Under the pieces are notes generated by a model. It did no database searches. It was not told the DNA's origin and saw only the letters and a list, made by a program, of their open reading frames with translations. A program made the translations under genes and the position numbers. A stretch of 64,000 nucleotides of DNA from an uncultured Rhodospirillaceae bacterium (GTDB lineage Bacteria; Pseudomonadota; Alphaproteobacteria; Azospirillales; Azospirillaceae): positions 62,001 through 126,000 of the forward strand of contig CALBDS010000060.1 in the NCBI GenBank assembly GCA_937927415.1, given 5' to 3'. Numbering within the stretch: the stretch's first letter is position 1; the number at the start of each line of letters is the position of its first letter. Shown here in pieces: positions 1-8,383 of the stretch.

Positions 1-582
1 CAGGCGGGAATAGGGCAGCAGAATCCCCACCGTCGCCCCCGCTCCCAATGCGGCGACGATCAGCCCGGCGCTGGTGGAATCGTGGCTGCGGGCGACGATG
101 AGGCCGGCGGCCACCGACATCCCCAGCCCCACCAGCATCTCCTGGCTGGCCCGTTCGGCGCCGTGGCGGGCGATGGCGTGGGCCACCTCGTGCCCCAGCA
201 CGGCGGCCAGTTCGTCGTCGCTGTCCACCCGCTCCAGCAACCCGGTATAGACCACCACCTTGCCCCCCGGCAGGCAGAAGGCGTTCACCTGATCCTCGTC
301 CACCACCCGGAAATCCCAGCGGAAATCATCCCGCCCGGTGACCGCGGCAATCCGCCGCCCGACGCGGGTGACCTGTCCCCGTGCCGCCGGATCGCGCGAC
401 GGCGTGGCCTTGGCCAGATAATCGCGGAAGGTCTGGGCGCCCAGTGCGCGTTCCTCCTGCTCGCTCATCAGCAGCACCTGCTGGCGCCCGGTCAGCGGCA
501 CCGTCGCGCACCCCGCCAGCAGCAGCGGCAGGGCCATACGGTAAAGCCCTCGTTTCACACGCAAAATCACCGATGCGGTCAT
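1..582 (-). CDS. M48-family metalloprotease lipoprotein (C-terminus off window)
   Basis: Reading leftwards from an ATG at 582, the frame is open to the window edge, giving the first 194 residues. A lipoprotein signal ends in the lipobox LLAGC (Cys25). The zinc-protease motif HEVAH lies at about residues 131-135, followed by a glycine-rich hydrophobic stretch typical of M48 peptidases such as the BepA/LoiP group, which act in outer-membrane protein quality control. A second in-frame ATG at 537 gives a shorter, equally good lipoprotein signal (MALPLLLAGC) and may be the true start. The third zinc ligand and any TPR tail lie outside the window. Family assignment is firm; substrate is unknown. 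Confidence 0.85.
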   Translation of the reverse strand, partial: MTASVILRVKRGLYRMALPLLLAGCATVPLTGRQQVLLMSEQEERALGAQTFRDYLAKATPSRDPAARGQVTRVGRRIAAVTGRDDFRWDFRVVDEDQVNAFCLPGGKVVVYTGLLERVDSDDELAAVLGHEVAHAIARHGAERASQEMLVGLGMSVAAGLIVARSHDSTSAGLIVAALGAGATVGILLPYSRL

Positions 583-886
583 GGCGGCCCGTTTCCTTGC
601 CGGCCTCTGCCGCCGGCTCAATAATATCTAGGTATGCGATCCCGTTGCCAAAGACATAAGAGGGTATGGGATGGGTTTTGTTGCTGCGCCGAAGAATCGC
701 ATAAACAATCATTCGGTTTCAAATATTTACGCTTCCTGCGTTCCCTTCATCTTTTCTGCCGGTGATTGCGGTAAAAAACAATGGCGATGGTTGACGCCCA
801 ACGGTTGCACATCCCATTATCCTCCCACGCGCCACTCCTGTGACGCGGTGCCCAACGTTGTAACGCGGTGCGTGGAAAGGAACCGG
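583..886. other. Divergent intergenic region, no gene seen
   Basis: About 300 bases separate the leftward M48 protease from the rightward exported protein. Open frames cross it in several phases, but none has a convincing start or protein-like composition. It presumably holds the two divergent promoters; no clear -35/-10 pair was recognised. Confidence 0.4.
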
Positions 887-1204
887 ATGAGGAAAGCTCT
901 TCGCATCACCGCGACCTTGGGCAGTGTTGTGTTGGCCGCCGCCGGTGGCCTGGCCCGTGGTGGCGAGGTTGCGGCCGGGCAGAGCGTGCCGCTGCCCCGG
1001 CCCGAACGCCCCACACCCGCCGCCGGCATGTCGGCGGGGTCGGTGGTCGGTCCCTACATCGGGGCCATCGGCGGCACTGCCGGGCGCGAGGCGGCCCCCG
1101 TCCCCTCCACCGTCCAGCCGCCGTCCCCCACCCGCGGCCTGCCGCCCCTGTCCATCCGCGACCCGGCCGGGGAAAGCCGGCTGGGCGACGACCGTCACCC
1201 CTGA
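887..1204 (+). CDS. Small exported protein of unknown function
   Basis: A 105-residue protein starting at the ATG preceded by GGAAAGG. The N-terminus (MRKALRITATLGSVVLAAAGG) is a signal peptide with a basic n-region and hydrophobic core. The mature part is low-complexity, rich in Pro, Gly, Ala and Arg, with no recognised domain. A longer in-frame reading begins at 671, but its extra residues do not look like protein and would bury the signal peptide. It has the same plan as the exported protein at 12892-13254 (signal peptide, then an LPLPR-like segment). Function is not known. Confidence 0.6.
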   Translation: MRKALRITATLGSVVLAAAGGLARGGEVAAGQSVPLPRPERPTPAAGMSAGSVVGPYIGAIGGTAGREAAPVPSTVQPPSPTRGLPPLSIRDPAGESRLGDDRHP

Positions 1205-1322
1205 TTCCGCCGGTGACCCTGCCAATGGCCGGGGCATTTGCGCTGGATCAATGAGCGGCCCCTATAACCCCCGATAGACTGTGGAAAATGATAAAGCCAC
1301 GCTTCCGGGAGGAGCTGTCCGC

Positions 1323-1880
1323 ATGTTCCAGATCCGTTTCCACGGACGGGGCGGCCAGGGGGTGGTCACCGCAGCCGAAATGCTTTCCGTCGCCGCCTTT
1401 CTGGAAGGACGCCACGCCCAGGCGTTTCCCAGCTTCGGGTCGGAACGCACCGGCGCGCCGGTGGTGTCCTTCTGCCGCATCGACGACACGGAAATCCGCA
1501 CCCGCGAACCGATCCTGGTTCCCGATGCGGTGATCGTCCAGGATCCCACGCTGTTCCATTCGGTGGACGTGTTCCAGGGATTGCCGGACAGCGGCTATGT
1601 GCTCATCAACACATCCGCCGATTACAAGACCCTGCACATCGACGGGGTGATGGGGCGCTTTCCCCCCGGCCACGCCCGCACCGTGCCGGCGTCGGAAATC
1701 GCCAGGGTCCATGTGGGCCGTCCCCTGCCCAACGCCGCCCTGCTGGGCGGTTTCGCCGCCGTGACCGGGCAGATCCATATGGATTCCGTTGCCGAAGCCA
1801 TCCGCCGGACCTTCCCCGGCCCGGTGGGGGAGGCGAACGTCCGTGCCGCCTGGGCCGCGTACGAGCACTGCCGCTCCTGA
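1323..1880 (+). CDS. porG: Pyruvate/2-oxoacid:acceptor oxidoreductase, gamma subunit
   Basis: A 185-residue protein beginning MFQIRFHGRGGQG, the hallmark N-terminus of the gamma subunit of thiamine-pyrophosphate 2-oxoacid oxidoreductases. The SD sequence GGAGGAG ends eight bases before the ATG. The subunit helps form the CoA site of the complex that oxidatively decarboxylates a 2-oxoacid to acyl-CoA. Conserved stretches such as FPSFGSERTGAPV fit the pyruvate-type branch. It opens a four-gene operon (gamma, alpha, beta, flavoprotein). A few upstream in-frame residues from 1281 are unlikely to be translated because the SD sits inside them. Confidence 0.93.
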   Translation: MFQIRFHGRGGQGVVTAAEMLSVAAFLEGRHAQAFPSFGSERTGAPVVSFCRIDDTEIRTREPILVPDAVIVQDPTLFHSVDVFQGLPDSGYVLINTSADYKTLHIDGVMGRFPPGHARTVPASEIARVHVGRPLPNAALLGGFAAVTGQIHMDSVAEAIRRTFPGPVGEANVRAAWAAYEHCRS

Positions 1881-1905
1881 TTCCCCTCGTTCAAGAGGAC
1901 ACGCC

Positions 1906-3189
1906 ATGCTGAAGCAGATCGAGGGCAGCCACGCCATGGCCGAGGCCATCGCGCTCTGCCGTCCGGAGGTCATCTGCGCCTACCCCATCACCCCCCAGAC
2001 CCACATCGTGGAGGGGTTGAGCGCCATGGTGCGCGACGGCCATCTGACGGGGTGCGAGTTCATCAACGTCGAATCCGAATTCGCCGCCCTGTCGGTGGCC
2101 ATCGGATCGTCGGCGGCCGGTGCCCGCACCTACACCGCCACGGCCAGCCAGGGGCTGCTGTTCATGATGGAAGCGGTGTACAACGCTTCCGGCCTTGGGC
2201 TGCCCATCGTGATGACGCTGGGCAACCGGGCCATCGGCGCGCCGATCAACATCTGGAACGACCATTCCGACGCCATGTCGGTGCGTGACGCCGGGTGGAT
2301 CATGCTGTTCGCCGAAACCAATCAGGAAGCGGTGGATCTGCACATCCAGGCGTTCAAGCTGGCCGAGGAACTGTCCTGTCCGGTGATGGTCAATGTGGAC
2401 GGCTTTATCCTGACCCACGCGGTGGAGCGGGTGGACATCCCCGATCCCGAACAGGTGGATGCCTTCCTGCCGCCCTTCGACCCGGTGCAGGTGCTGGACC
2501 CGGCCAGCCCGATGTCCATGGGGGCGATGGTCGGTCCCGACGCCTTCATGGAGGTGCGCTATCTGGCCCACCACAAGCAGATGCAGGCGCTGGACCGCAT
2601 CCCCGAAATCGCCGCGGAGTTCAAGGCGGCGTTCGGGCGGGAATCGGGCGGGCTGATCCGCTGCTACCGCTGCGACGACGCCGACACCATCGTGGTGGCG
2701 ATGGGATCGGTGGTCGGCACCCTGAAGGACATGGTGGATACCCGCCGCGCGGCCGGCGACCGCATCGGCGTGGTGTCGATCGGCGCCTTCCGCCCCTTCC
2801 CGCTGGAAGAGGTGCGCAACGCTCTGATGGGTGCCCGCCGGGTGGTGGTGCTGGAAAAGGCGCTGGCGGTGGGTATGGGCGGCATCCTGGCATCGCACGT
2901 GCGCATGGCCCTGCGCGGCCACCCGAACCGGGTCTACACCCTGATTGCCGGTCTGGGCGGGCGGCCGATCCTGCAGCCCTCGCTCAACGCCTTCATGGAC
3001 CGGGTGGCGGCGGAACCCCATTACGACGTCCATTTCCTCGACCTGCGCGAGGATGTGGTGGAAGCGGAAATCGCCCGCATGGCCGCCGAACGCCGCAGCG
3101 GCCCCATCGCCGAAAACGTTCTGCGGCGCGTTGCCGCTTTGGGTCAGATGATGCTGCCCGATGCTGCTGTGACGGGGGACCGGCCATGA
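1906..3189 (+). CDS. porA: Pyruvate:ferredoxin oxidoreductase, alpha subunit
   Basis: A 427-residue alpha subunit. The motif YPITPQTH (about residues 26-33) belongs to the pyrimidine-binding domain that activates the TPP cofactor. The segment around SEFAALSVAIGSSAAGAR and the later GNRAIGAP and NIWNDHSD motifs are characteristic of the pyruvate branch rather than 2-oxoglutarate enzymes. The C-terminal half carries the domain II/III region. It starts 25 bases after the gamma gene (SD AAGAGG) and its stop overlaps the start of the beta gene (ATGA), indicating translational coupling. Substrate specificity for pyruvate is inferred from sequence type only. Confidence 0.93.
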   Translation: MLKQIEGSHAMAEAIALCRPEVICAYPITPQTHIVEGLSAMVRDGHLTGCEFINVESEFAALSVAIGSSAAGARTYTATASQGLLFMMEAVYNASGLGLPIVMTLGNRAIGAPINIWNDHSDAMSVRDAGWIMLFAETNQEAVDLHIQAFKLAEELSCPVMVNVDGFILTHAVERVDIPDPEQVDAFLPPFDPVQVLDPASPMSMGAMVGPDAFMEVRYLAHHKQMQALDRIPEIAAEFKAAFGRESGGLIRCYRCDDADTIVVAMGSVVGTLKDMVDTRRAAGDRIGVVSIGAFRPFPLEEVRNALMGARRVVVLEKALAVGMGGILASHVRMALRGHPNRVYTLIAGLGGRPILQPSLNAFMDRVAAEPHYDVHFLDLREDVVEAEIARMAAERRSGPIAENVLRRVAALGQMMLPDAAVTGDRP

Positions 3190-4193
3190 ACCAGACCGTG
3201 AAATTCTACCAGACCGGCACCCTGACCGTCGGCAACCGCCTGCTGGATCCCGAACACCGCACGGTGCAGGCGTCGGAGGAGCGGTCCAACGCCATCACCT
3301 GCGGCCACCGCGCCTGTCAGGGCTGCGGCGAGGCGCTGGGTGCCCGCTACGCCATCGACGCCGCGCTGAAGGCCGCCGACGGCAACCTGATCTGCGTCAA
3401 CGCCACCGGCTGTCTGGAGGTGTTCACCACCCCCTATCCCGAAACCTCGTGGCAATTGGCCTGGATGCATTCCCTGTTCGGCAACGCCGCCGCGGTGGCC
3501 GCGGGGGTGGCCGCCGCCCAGCGGGTCAAGGGCCGCAACCGGGTGCGCGTGGTGGCGCAAGGGGGGGACGGCGGCACCACCGACATCGGTTTCGGCTGTC
3601 TGTCGGGGATGTTCGAGCGCAACGACGATGTGCTCTACATCTGTTACGACAACGAGGCGTATATGAACACCGGCGTGCAGCGGTCCTCCGCCACGCCGGG
3701 GGGGGCGCGCACCGCCACCACCCCGGCGGTGGGCGAGGCGCCGGGCAATGTGTTCGGCACCGGCAAGAACGTGCCGCTGATCGCCATGGCCCACAACATC
3801 CCCTATGTCGCCACCGCCTCCGTCGCCGATCTCCATGATCTGGAGGCCAAGGTCACGCGGGCCATGGGCATCCACGGGGCACGCTACATCCATATTATGG
3901 TGCCCTGTCCGCTGGGCTGGGGATCGGCCAGCCACGACACCATCCGCGTGGCCCGGCTGGCCGTCGAAAGCGGCCTGTTCCCGCTGTTCGAGGCGGAGCA
4001 TGGGGTGGTCACCTCCTCCCGTCCCATCCGCCGCAAGGTGCCGGTGACGGAGTATCTCAAGCCGCAAAAGCGGTTCGCCCACCTGTTCCGGCCCGACAAC
4101 CCCCACGGGGCCGACGCCTTGGCCCGGCTCCAGGCCCAGGCCGACGAGAATTGCCGCCGCTTCAACCTGTTGCGCGCCGAGGAGGGGAAATGA
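3186..4193 (+). CDS. porB: Pyruvate:ferredoxin oxidoreductase, beta subunit
   Basis: A 335-residue beta subunit that binds TPP and one [4Fe-4S] cluster. Candidate cluster ligands are Cys44 and Cys47 (CQGC), Cys76 (TGCLEV) and a later Cys in VPCPLGWG. The TPP/Mg motif GGDGGTTDIG at about 127-136 is followed by YDNEAYMNTG, diagnostic of pyruvate-type PorB. The ATG overlaps the alpha-gene stop. There is no separate ferredoxin-like delta subunit in the operon; its role is apparently taken by the Fe-S tail of the next gene product. Confidence 0.93.
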   Translation: MNQTVKFYQTGTLTVGNRLLDPEHRTVQASEERSNAITCGHRACQGCGEALGARYAIDAALKAADGNLICVNATGCLEVFTTPYPETSWQLAWMHSLFGNAAAVAAGVAAAQRVKGRNRVRVVAQGGDGGTTDIGFGCLSGMFERNDDVLYICYDNEAYMNTGVQRSSATPGGARTATTPAVGEAPGNVFGTGKNVPLIAMAHNIPYVATASVADLHDLEAKVTRAMGIHGARYIHIMVPCPLGWGSASHDTIRVARLAVESGLFPLFEAEHGVVTSSRPIRRKVPVTEYLKPQKRFAHLFRPDNPHGADALARLQAQADENCRRFNLLRAEEGK

Positions 4194-4195
4194 CC

Positions 4196-5833
4196 ATGAC
4201 CCATCAACACCCCTTTGCCATCACGCTCGACGTGGGCACGTCGCTGGCCAACCGCACCGGGACGTGGCGGACCATGAAGCCGGTCTACGGCGACCACCTG
4301 CCCCCCTGCAACGCCCAATGCCCGGCGGGAGAGAACATCCAGGGCTGGCTGTACCACGCGGAATCCGGCGATTACCGCGCCGCGTGGGACGTGCTGATGG
4401 AGGACAACCCGTTGCCCGCCATCATGGGGCGCGCCTGCTATCACACCTGCGAAGGGGCGTGCAACCGCGGCCGGCTGGACGCGGCGGTCAGCATCCACGC
4501 GGTCGAACGCTTCCTGGGCGATCTGGCCATCAAGGAAGGCTGGCGGGTGGCGCCCAAGGCCCCGCCCACGGGGAAAAAGGTGCTGGTGATCGGCGCCGGG
4601 CCGTCGGGGCTGTCGGCGGCGTACCATCTGGCGCGCATGGGCCATGGGGTGACGCTGGTGGACGCCGGGCCGAAGCCGGGGGGCATGATGCGGTTCGGCA
4701 TCCCCGCCTATCGCCTGCCCCGCGACGTGCTGGATGCGGAGGTGGCGCGGATCGCCGCGCTGGGCGTCGATATCCGCCTGAACACCGCCATCGACGATAT
4801 CCCCGCGGCGATGACGGCGGGCGGGTATGACGCCTGTTTCGCCGCCATCGGCGCTCATCTGGCGCGCAAGGTGGACATCCCCGCCGCCGCCGCCGGGCGG
4901 ATTCTCGACGCGGTGTCGCTGCTGCGTTCCATGGAAAGCGGGGATGAGCCGCCGAAGCTGGGCCGCCGGGTGGTGGTTTATGGCGGCGGCAACACCGCCA
5001 TCGACGTGGCCCGCACCGCCAAGCGGCTGGGGGCGGAAGAGGCACTGATCGTCTACCGCCGCACCCGCGACATGATGCCCGCCCATGATTTCGAGGTGGA
5101 AGAGGCGCTGGAGGAGGGCGTGGTCATGCACTGGCTGCGCACCATCAAGCGGCTGGACGACGGCGAAATGGTGGTGGAGAAAATGGCGCTGGACGCCGAC
5201 GGCTGGCCCCAGCCGACCGGCGAGACGGAGGTGATCGGCGCCGACACCCTGATCCTGGCGCTGGGCCAGGAGGTTGACACCTCGGTCCTGACGAAGATCC
5301 CCGGCGTCACCCTGAACAAGGACCATACGGTGACGGTCGGCCCCGACCTGATGACCGGCTATCCCGGCCTGTTCTGCGGTGGCGACATGGTGCCGTCGGA
5401 ACGCACGGTGACGGTGGCGGTGGGGCATGGCAAGAAGGCCGCGCGCCACATCGACGCCTATCTGCGCGGCACGGTCCATGAACCGCCCCCGCGCCACGCA
5501 CCTGCGACCTTCGAACGCCTGAACCCGTGGTATTACACCGATGCCCCGGCCTCGGTGCAGCCGACGCTCGACCTGCTGCGCCGCCAGAGCAGTTTCGACG
5601 AGGTCAAGGGCGGCCTGGACGAAAACACCGCCCTGTTCGAGGCGCGCCGCTGCCTGTCGTGCGGCAACTGCTTCGAATGCGACAATTGTTTCGGTGTGTG
5701 CCCCGACAACGCGGTGGTGAAGCTTGGCCCCGGCAACCGCTTCCGCATCAATTATGACTTCTGCAAGGGCTGCGGCCTGTGCGCCGCCGAATGCCCCTGT
5801 GGCGCCATCGACATGATCCCCGAAGATTTGTAA
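4196..5833 (+). CDS. GltD-like FAD/NAD(P) oxidoreductase with C-terminal Fe-S domain, partner of POR
   Basis: About 545 residues. The N-terminal segment has cysteines at about 38, 42, 81, 85 and 89, as in the Fe-S domain of glutamate synthase small subunit. It is followed by an FAD motif (VIGAGPSG, about 131-138) and an NAD(P) motif (YGGGNTAID, about 262-270). The last 60 residues hold eleven cysteines, including FCKGCGLCAAEC, a ferredoxin-type domain. The architecture resembles PadH-like electron-transfer subunits, so it likely moves electrons between the POR core and NAD(P). The ATG at 4190 overlaps the porB stop, but the SD GGAGGGG is better spaced for the ATG at 4196. Confidence 0.85.
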   Translation: MTHQHPFAITLDVGTSLANRTGTWRTMKPVYGDHLPPCNAQCPAGENIQGWLYHAESGDYRAAWDVLMEDNPLPAIMGRACYHTCEGACNRGRLDAAVSIHAVERFLGDLAIKEGWRVAPKAPPTGKKVLVIGAGPSGLSAAYHLARMGHGVTLVDAGPKPGGMMRFGIPAYRLPRDVLDAEVARIAALGVDIRLNTAIDDIPAAMTAGGYDACFAAIGAHLARKVDIPAAAAGRILDAVSLLRSMESGDEPPKLGRRVVVYGGGNTAIDVARTAKRLGAEEALIVYRRTRDMMPAHDFEVEEALEEGVVMHWLRTIKRLDDGEMVVEKMALDADGWPQPTGETEVIGADTLILALGQEVDTSVLTKIPGVTLNKDHTVTVGPDLMTGYPGLFCGGDMVPSERTVTVAVGHGKKAARHIDAYLRGTVHEPPPRHAPATFERLNPWYYTDAPASVQPTLDLLRRQSSFDEVKGGLDENTALFEARRCLSCGNCFECDNCFGVCPDNAVVKLGPGNRFRINYDFCKGCGLCAAECPCGAIDMIPEDL

Positions 5834-5844
5834 CAGCCGGGGTG

Positions 5845-5896
5845 CAGGGGCCATCCGGCCCCTGCCGGGGAGCGTCGAGGGGCGGCGCCCCTCGAC
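5845..5896. terminator. Two tandem GC hairpins between convergent genes
   Basis: Perfect stems CAGGGGCC/GGCCCCTG (5845-5852 with 5857-5864) and GTCGAGGGGC/GCCCCTCGAC (5874-5883 with 5887-5896) fill the gap between the rightward POR operon and the leftward transferase gene. There is no T-tract, so intrinsic termination is uncertain. They could instead protect 3' ends or be a REP-like element. Confidence 0.45.
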
Positions 5897-5902
5897 CCTT
5901 CC

Positions 5903-6613
5903 TCACTCCGTCTTCCCCCCCACACTGGCCGCCGTCTGCCCGAACAGCACGGCCCGGACCTCCGGGCTGGTGGGTGGGCTGTTCTGGTAATCCGCCGCGC
6001 GCGCATAGGCGCGCACCGTGGCCGGCCGTTCGCCGATGGCAGTAAACCACCGCTTCAAGTCAGGAAAATCATCCAAATTCTGCCCCTGGCGCTCATAGGG
6101 CACGATCCAGGGATAAGCCGCCATGTCGGCGATGGTGTAATCGTCGCCGGCGATGAACGCCCGCCCGGCCAGCCGCTTGTTCAGCACGCCATAGAGCCGG
6201 TTGGTTTCCTTGACATAGCGGTCGATGGCGTAGGGGATCTTTTCCGGGGCGTAGATGGCGAAATGGTGGTTCTGCCCGGCCATCGGCCCCAGCCCGCCGA
6301 CCTGCCAGAACAGCCATTCCATCACCGTCGTGCGCCCGCGCAGATCGGTGGGCAGGAAACGCCCGGTCTTTTCCGCCAGATACTGCAGGATGGCGCCGGA
6401 TTCGAACACCGACACCGGCGCGCCCCCGTCCGCCGGGGCGTGATCGACGATGGCCGGCATGCGGTTGTTGGGGGAAATCGCCAGAAACTCCGGCTTGAAC
6501 TGGTCGCCCTTGCCGATGTTGACCGGCAGGATGCGGTATTCCAGGCCCGCTTCCTCCAGAAACAGGGTGATCTTGTGGCCGTTGGGGGTGGGCCAGTAAT
6601 GAAGATCGATCAC
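5903..6613 (-). CDS. yfcG: Glutathione S-transferase, YfcG/nu class
   Basis: A 236-residue protein whose N-terminus (IDLHYWPTPNGHKITLFLEE) matches the thioredoxin fold of E. coli YfcG, which has disulfide-bond reductase activity with glutathione. Further YfcG hallmarks are SPNNRMPAIVDH, the ESGAILQYLAEKTGRFLP glutathione-site stretch and WLFWQVGGLGPMAGQ. The chosen start is a GTG at 6613 preceded by AAAGGG; the frame continues upstream but contains no better start. It lies 38 bases downstream of the CbiX-like gene on the same strand, so the two may be co-transcribed. Confidence 0.9.
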   Translation of the reverse strand: MIDLHYWPTPNGHKITLFLEEAGLEYRILPVNIGKGDQFKPEFLAISPNNRMPAIVDHAPADGGAPVSVFESGAILQYLAEKTGRFLPTDLRGRTTVMEWLFWQVGGLGPMAGQNHHFAIYAPEKIPYAIDRYVKETNRLYGVLNKRLAGRAFIAGDDYTIADMAAYPWIVPYERQGQNLDDFPDLKRWFTAIGERPATVRAYARAADYQNSPPTSPEVRAVLFGQTAASVGGKTE

Positions 6614-6651
6614 GGCGTGAAACCCTTTCTTATATCTATTATTGCGATAGG

Positions 6652-7443
6652 TTAATCCAACCGGCTGGCGGTTTCCAAGGAGATGGTGCGTGTCCCCCCG
6701 GCCTCCCACCCCGTCCGGTTGGATCGGGCGCAGATCAGATCCACCAAACCGGGATGACGGCCCAGCGCCGGCAGCAGCCGCGGGGTGTTGCCGCCCGGTG
6801 CCGCCAGGGCGCGCGGCAGGTCCCGTTCCTCGTGATGGCCGCCGGACAGGAAGAAGGGAAAGGCCACCGCCGCCTCCCCCCCCGTCACCTCCGGCCAGTC
6901 GTGGATGAAGGGGGCTTCTTCCAGAAACAGGGCTATGGTGCGGCGGAAGCCGTGGCGGGCCTGCAGCGCGGATGCCAGGGTGCGGGTGGCCTGGGCCGAA
7001 TCCGGGCGGCGGGAACTGCCGTGCCCCAGCACCAGCACCGTGGCCTGTTCCGGCGCGCGGCCGGTTTCGGCCAGGGCCGTCAGCACCGCGCCGCCGGCCA
7101 GCCCCGGCACCGCCGGGTCCAGGCCCAACGGTCCGGTCAGGTGGAAACGGTGGCGCCCGTTGCCGGCGGCGTCGGCTTCCGCCAACCGGCGGGGCAGGGT
7201 GACGCGCATGATGCCGCCGTCGCTGGCCAGCAGCGGCACCACCACCACCGGGCCGGGGGGCAGGTCGGCGACGGCCGCCGCCGGGGTGGGGGATTGGCGG
7301 TCGAAACACGCCGCCACCGCCCCGAAACCGCCGCCGCCGGGCCGGGCGCGCACCGCCGCCGCCAGCCCCTCGGCGATGGCCCCACCCCGCCCGTCGGAGG
7401 TGCCATGGGCGAACAGCAACAGGGAGGGGAGGGGGTGATCCAT
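6652..7443 (-). CDS. CbiX-type sirohydrochlorin chelatase-like protein
   Basis: A 263-residue protein with two tandem CbiX-like halves. The first begins LLLFAHGTSDGRGG and the second has VLVLGHGSSRRPDS. The histidine of each HG motif corresponds to the metal-chelation residue of CbiX/SirB. FLEEAPFIHDW and FFLSGGHHEERDLP are also typical. Such proteins insert cobalt, iron or nickel into sirohydrochlorin for cobalamin, siroheme or F430 synthesis. No other tetrapyrrole gene is adjacent, so the metal and pathway are not indicated. Start is the ATG at 7443. Confidence 0.8.
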   Translation of the reverse strand: MDHPLPSLLLFAHGTSDGRGGAIAEGLAAAVRARPGGGGFGAVAACFDRQSPTPAAAVADLPPGPVVVVPLLASDGGIMRVTLPRRLAEADAAGNGRHRFHLTGPLGLDPAVPGLAGGAVLTALAETGRAPEQATVLVLGHGSSRRPDSAQATRTLASALQARHGFRRTIALFLEEAPFIHDWPEVTGGEAAVAFPFFLSGGHHEERDLPRALAAPGGNTPRLLPALGRHPGLVDLICARSNRTGWEAGGTRTISLETASRLD

Positions 7444-7560
7444 GCAGCCTTCCTTTGAAAACCGCAACCGGGCCGACGTGACGGGGTTTCGGTTGCGCGC
7501 GGTGTGGAGTATCGTTGCCTTGCGGCGGCCGTGCCGCGGGACGAATAAGGATATGGAGCG

Positions 7561-7902
7561 ATGCTGAGGCTTTCCGAACTCGAAGCGCAGGTGTACGCCA
7601 ACGGTCAATTGGATGCCGAGGATTTGGCCAAGCTCGCCGCCAACGGTGTGAAGACCATCGTCAACAACCGCCCCGACGGCGAGGACCCCGAGCAGCTTCC
7701 GGCGGCCGAAGCCGAACGCCTGTCGCGCGAGCTGGGGATGGCCTATTACTTCATCCCCGTGGGCCGCGAAGGCGTCACGCTCCAGGCCGCGGAGGCCTTT
7801 GCCAAGGTGCTGGGGGAAGCGCAGAAGCCGATCGTCGCCTATTGCCGTTCGGGCATGCGCTCGTCCACCCTCTTCGCGCACGCCCGCGCCCTTGAGGCGT
7901 GA
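7561..7902 (+). CDS. TIGR01244/DUF442-type sulfurtransferase or phosphatase-like protein
   Basis: A 113-residue protein with the N-terminal fold of the beta-lactamase-hydrolase-like phosphatase domain (KTIVNNRPDGEDP) and a C-terminal active-site loop CRSGMR at residues 95-100. The loop matches the six-residue rhodanese/PTP-like loop seen in DUF442 proteins. In some bacteria this domain is fused to a sulfide-oxidising metallo-hydrolase (Blh); here it stands alone. The upstream ATATGGAGCG supplies the SD. It is transcribed divergently from the chelatase/transferase pair and followed by a strong terminator. Confidence 0.82.
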   Translation: MLRLSELEAQVYANGQLDAEDLAKLAANGVKTIVNNRPDGEDPEQLPAAEAERLSRELGMAYYFIPVGREGVTLQAAEAFAKVLGEAQKPIVAYCRSGMRSSTLFAHARALEA

Positions 7903-7936
7903 GCCGGTAGCGGAAGTGAGGCGTGAGCCGGTAGCG
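7894..7936 (+). repeat. Tandem direct repeat of 19 bases (24-base period)
   Basis: GAGGCGTGAGCCGGTAGCG occurs at 7894-7912 and again at 7918-7936. The first copy contains the end and stop codon of the preceding gene, so the second copy looks like a small downstream duplication. No function is evident. Confidence 0.75.
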
Positions 7937-7952
7937 AAACCGACCGGGCATC

Positions 7953-7988
7953 AAAAACCCCGCGGAACAGGATTCCGCGGGGTTTTTT
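7953..7988. terminator. Bidirectional rho-independent terminator
   Basis: Inverted repeat AAAAACCCCGCGGAA / TTCCGCGGGGTTTTTT with a five-base loop, flanked by A and T runs on both sides. It serves the rightward sulfurtransferase-like gene and the leftward YjfB-like gene, which converge here. Confidence 0.92.
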
Positions 7989-8023
7989 CGTTTCAGCCGG
8001 CCCAAACGGGCGGATGGTAACGG

Positions 8024-8257
8024 TCAGACGACGATGTTCATGTTCTGGCCGCGGGTGGCGGTGACGTTGCCGCCGCTGGAAGACCCGCCGGTGCCGCCGG
8101 TCGCCGCCGGACCGGCGGAGGCACCCACAAGGGCGGCAACCCCCGCTTCCTGCTGTGCGCTCGACTGCAGGGCCTTCATGCCAAAATCCGCCTGCCCCTG
8201 GGCCTGGCGCAGCGCCATCACCGAACCGGCGGTGGAAGAGGTGATGTCCATAGCCAT
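8024..8257 (-). CDS. YjfB-like putative motility protein
   Basis: A 77-residue protein starting MAMDITSSTAGSVMALRQAQ, with an early Met-Asp-Ile, a helical stretch and KALQSSAQQEAGVAAL. This is the pattern of the short YjfB family found among motility genes. The second half is Gly/Ser/Thr-rich low complexity. The start is preceded by GGGAGCG. It lies just downstream of a FlaG-like gene on the same strand, which supports a flagellar link, although no other flagellar genes are in the window. Biochemical role is not known. Confidence 0.7.
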   Translation of the reverse strand: MAMDITSSTAGSVMALRQAQGQADFGMKALQSSAQQEAGVAALVGASAGPAATGGTGGSSSGGNVTATRGQNMNIVV

Positions 8258-8383
8258 GATAAACGCTCCCGAACCCTAAAACGCGGTTCTGATACTGATA
8301 AGGATCCGCGTGAAAGAACGATTGTCCAACAACACTACACGAACCACCCACCGCCGGGCGAGGCGATTATCGCCGCACCAGCC

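Noticed and set aside
3884..5854. A 656-codon minus-strand frame
   Set aside because: It is the shadow of the GltD-like flavoprotein and part of porB, whose motifs are unmistakable.
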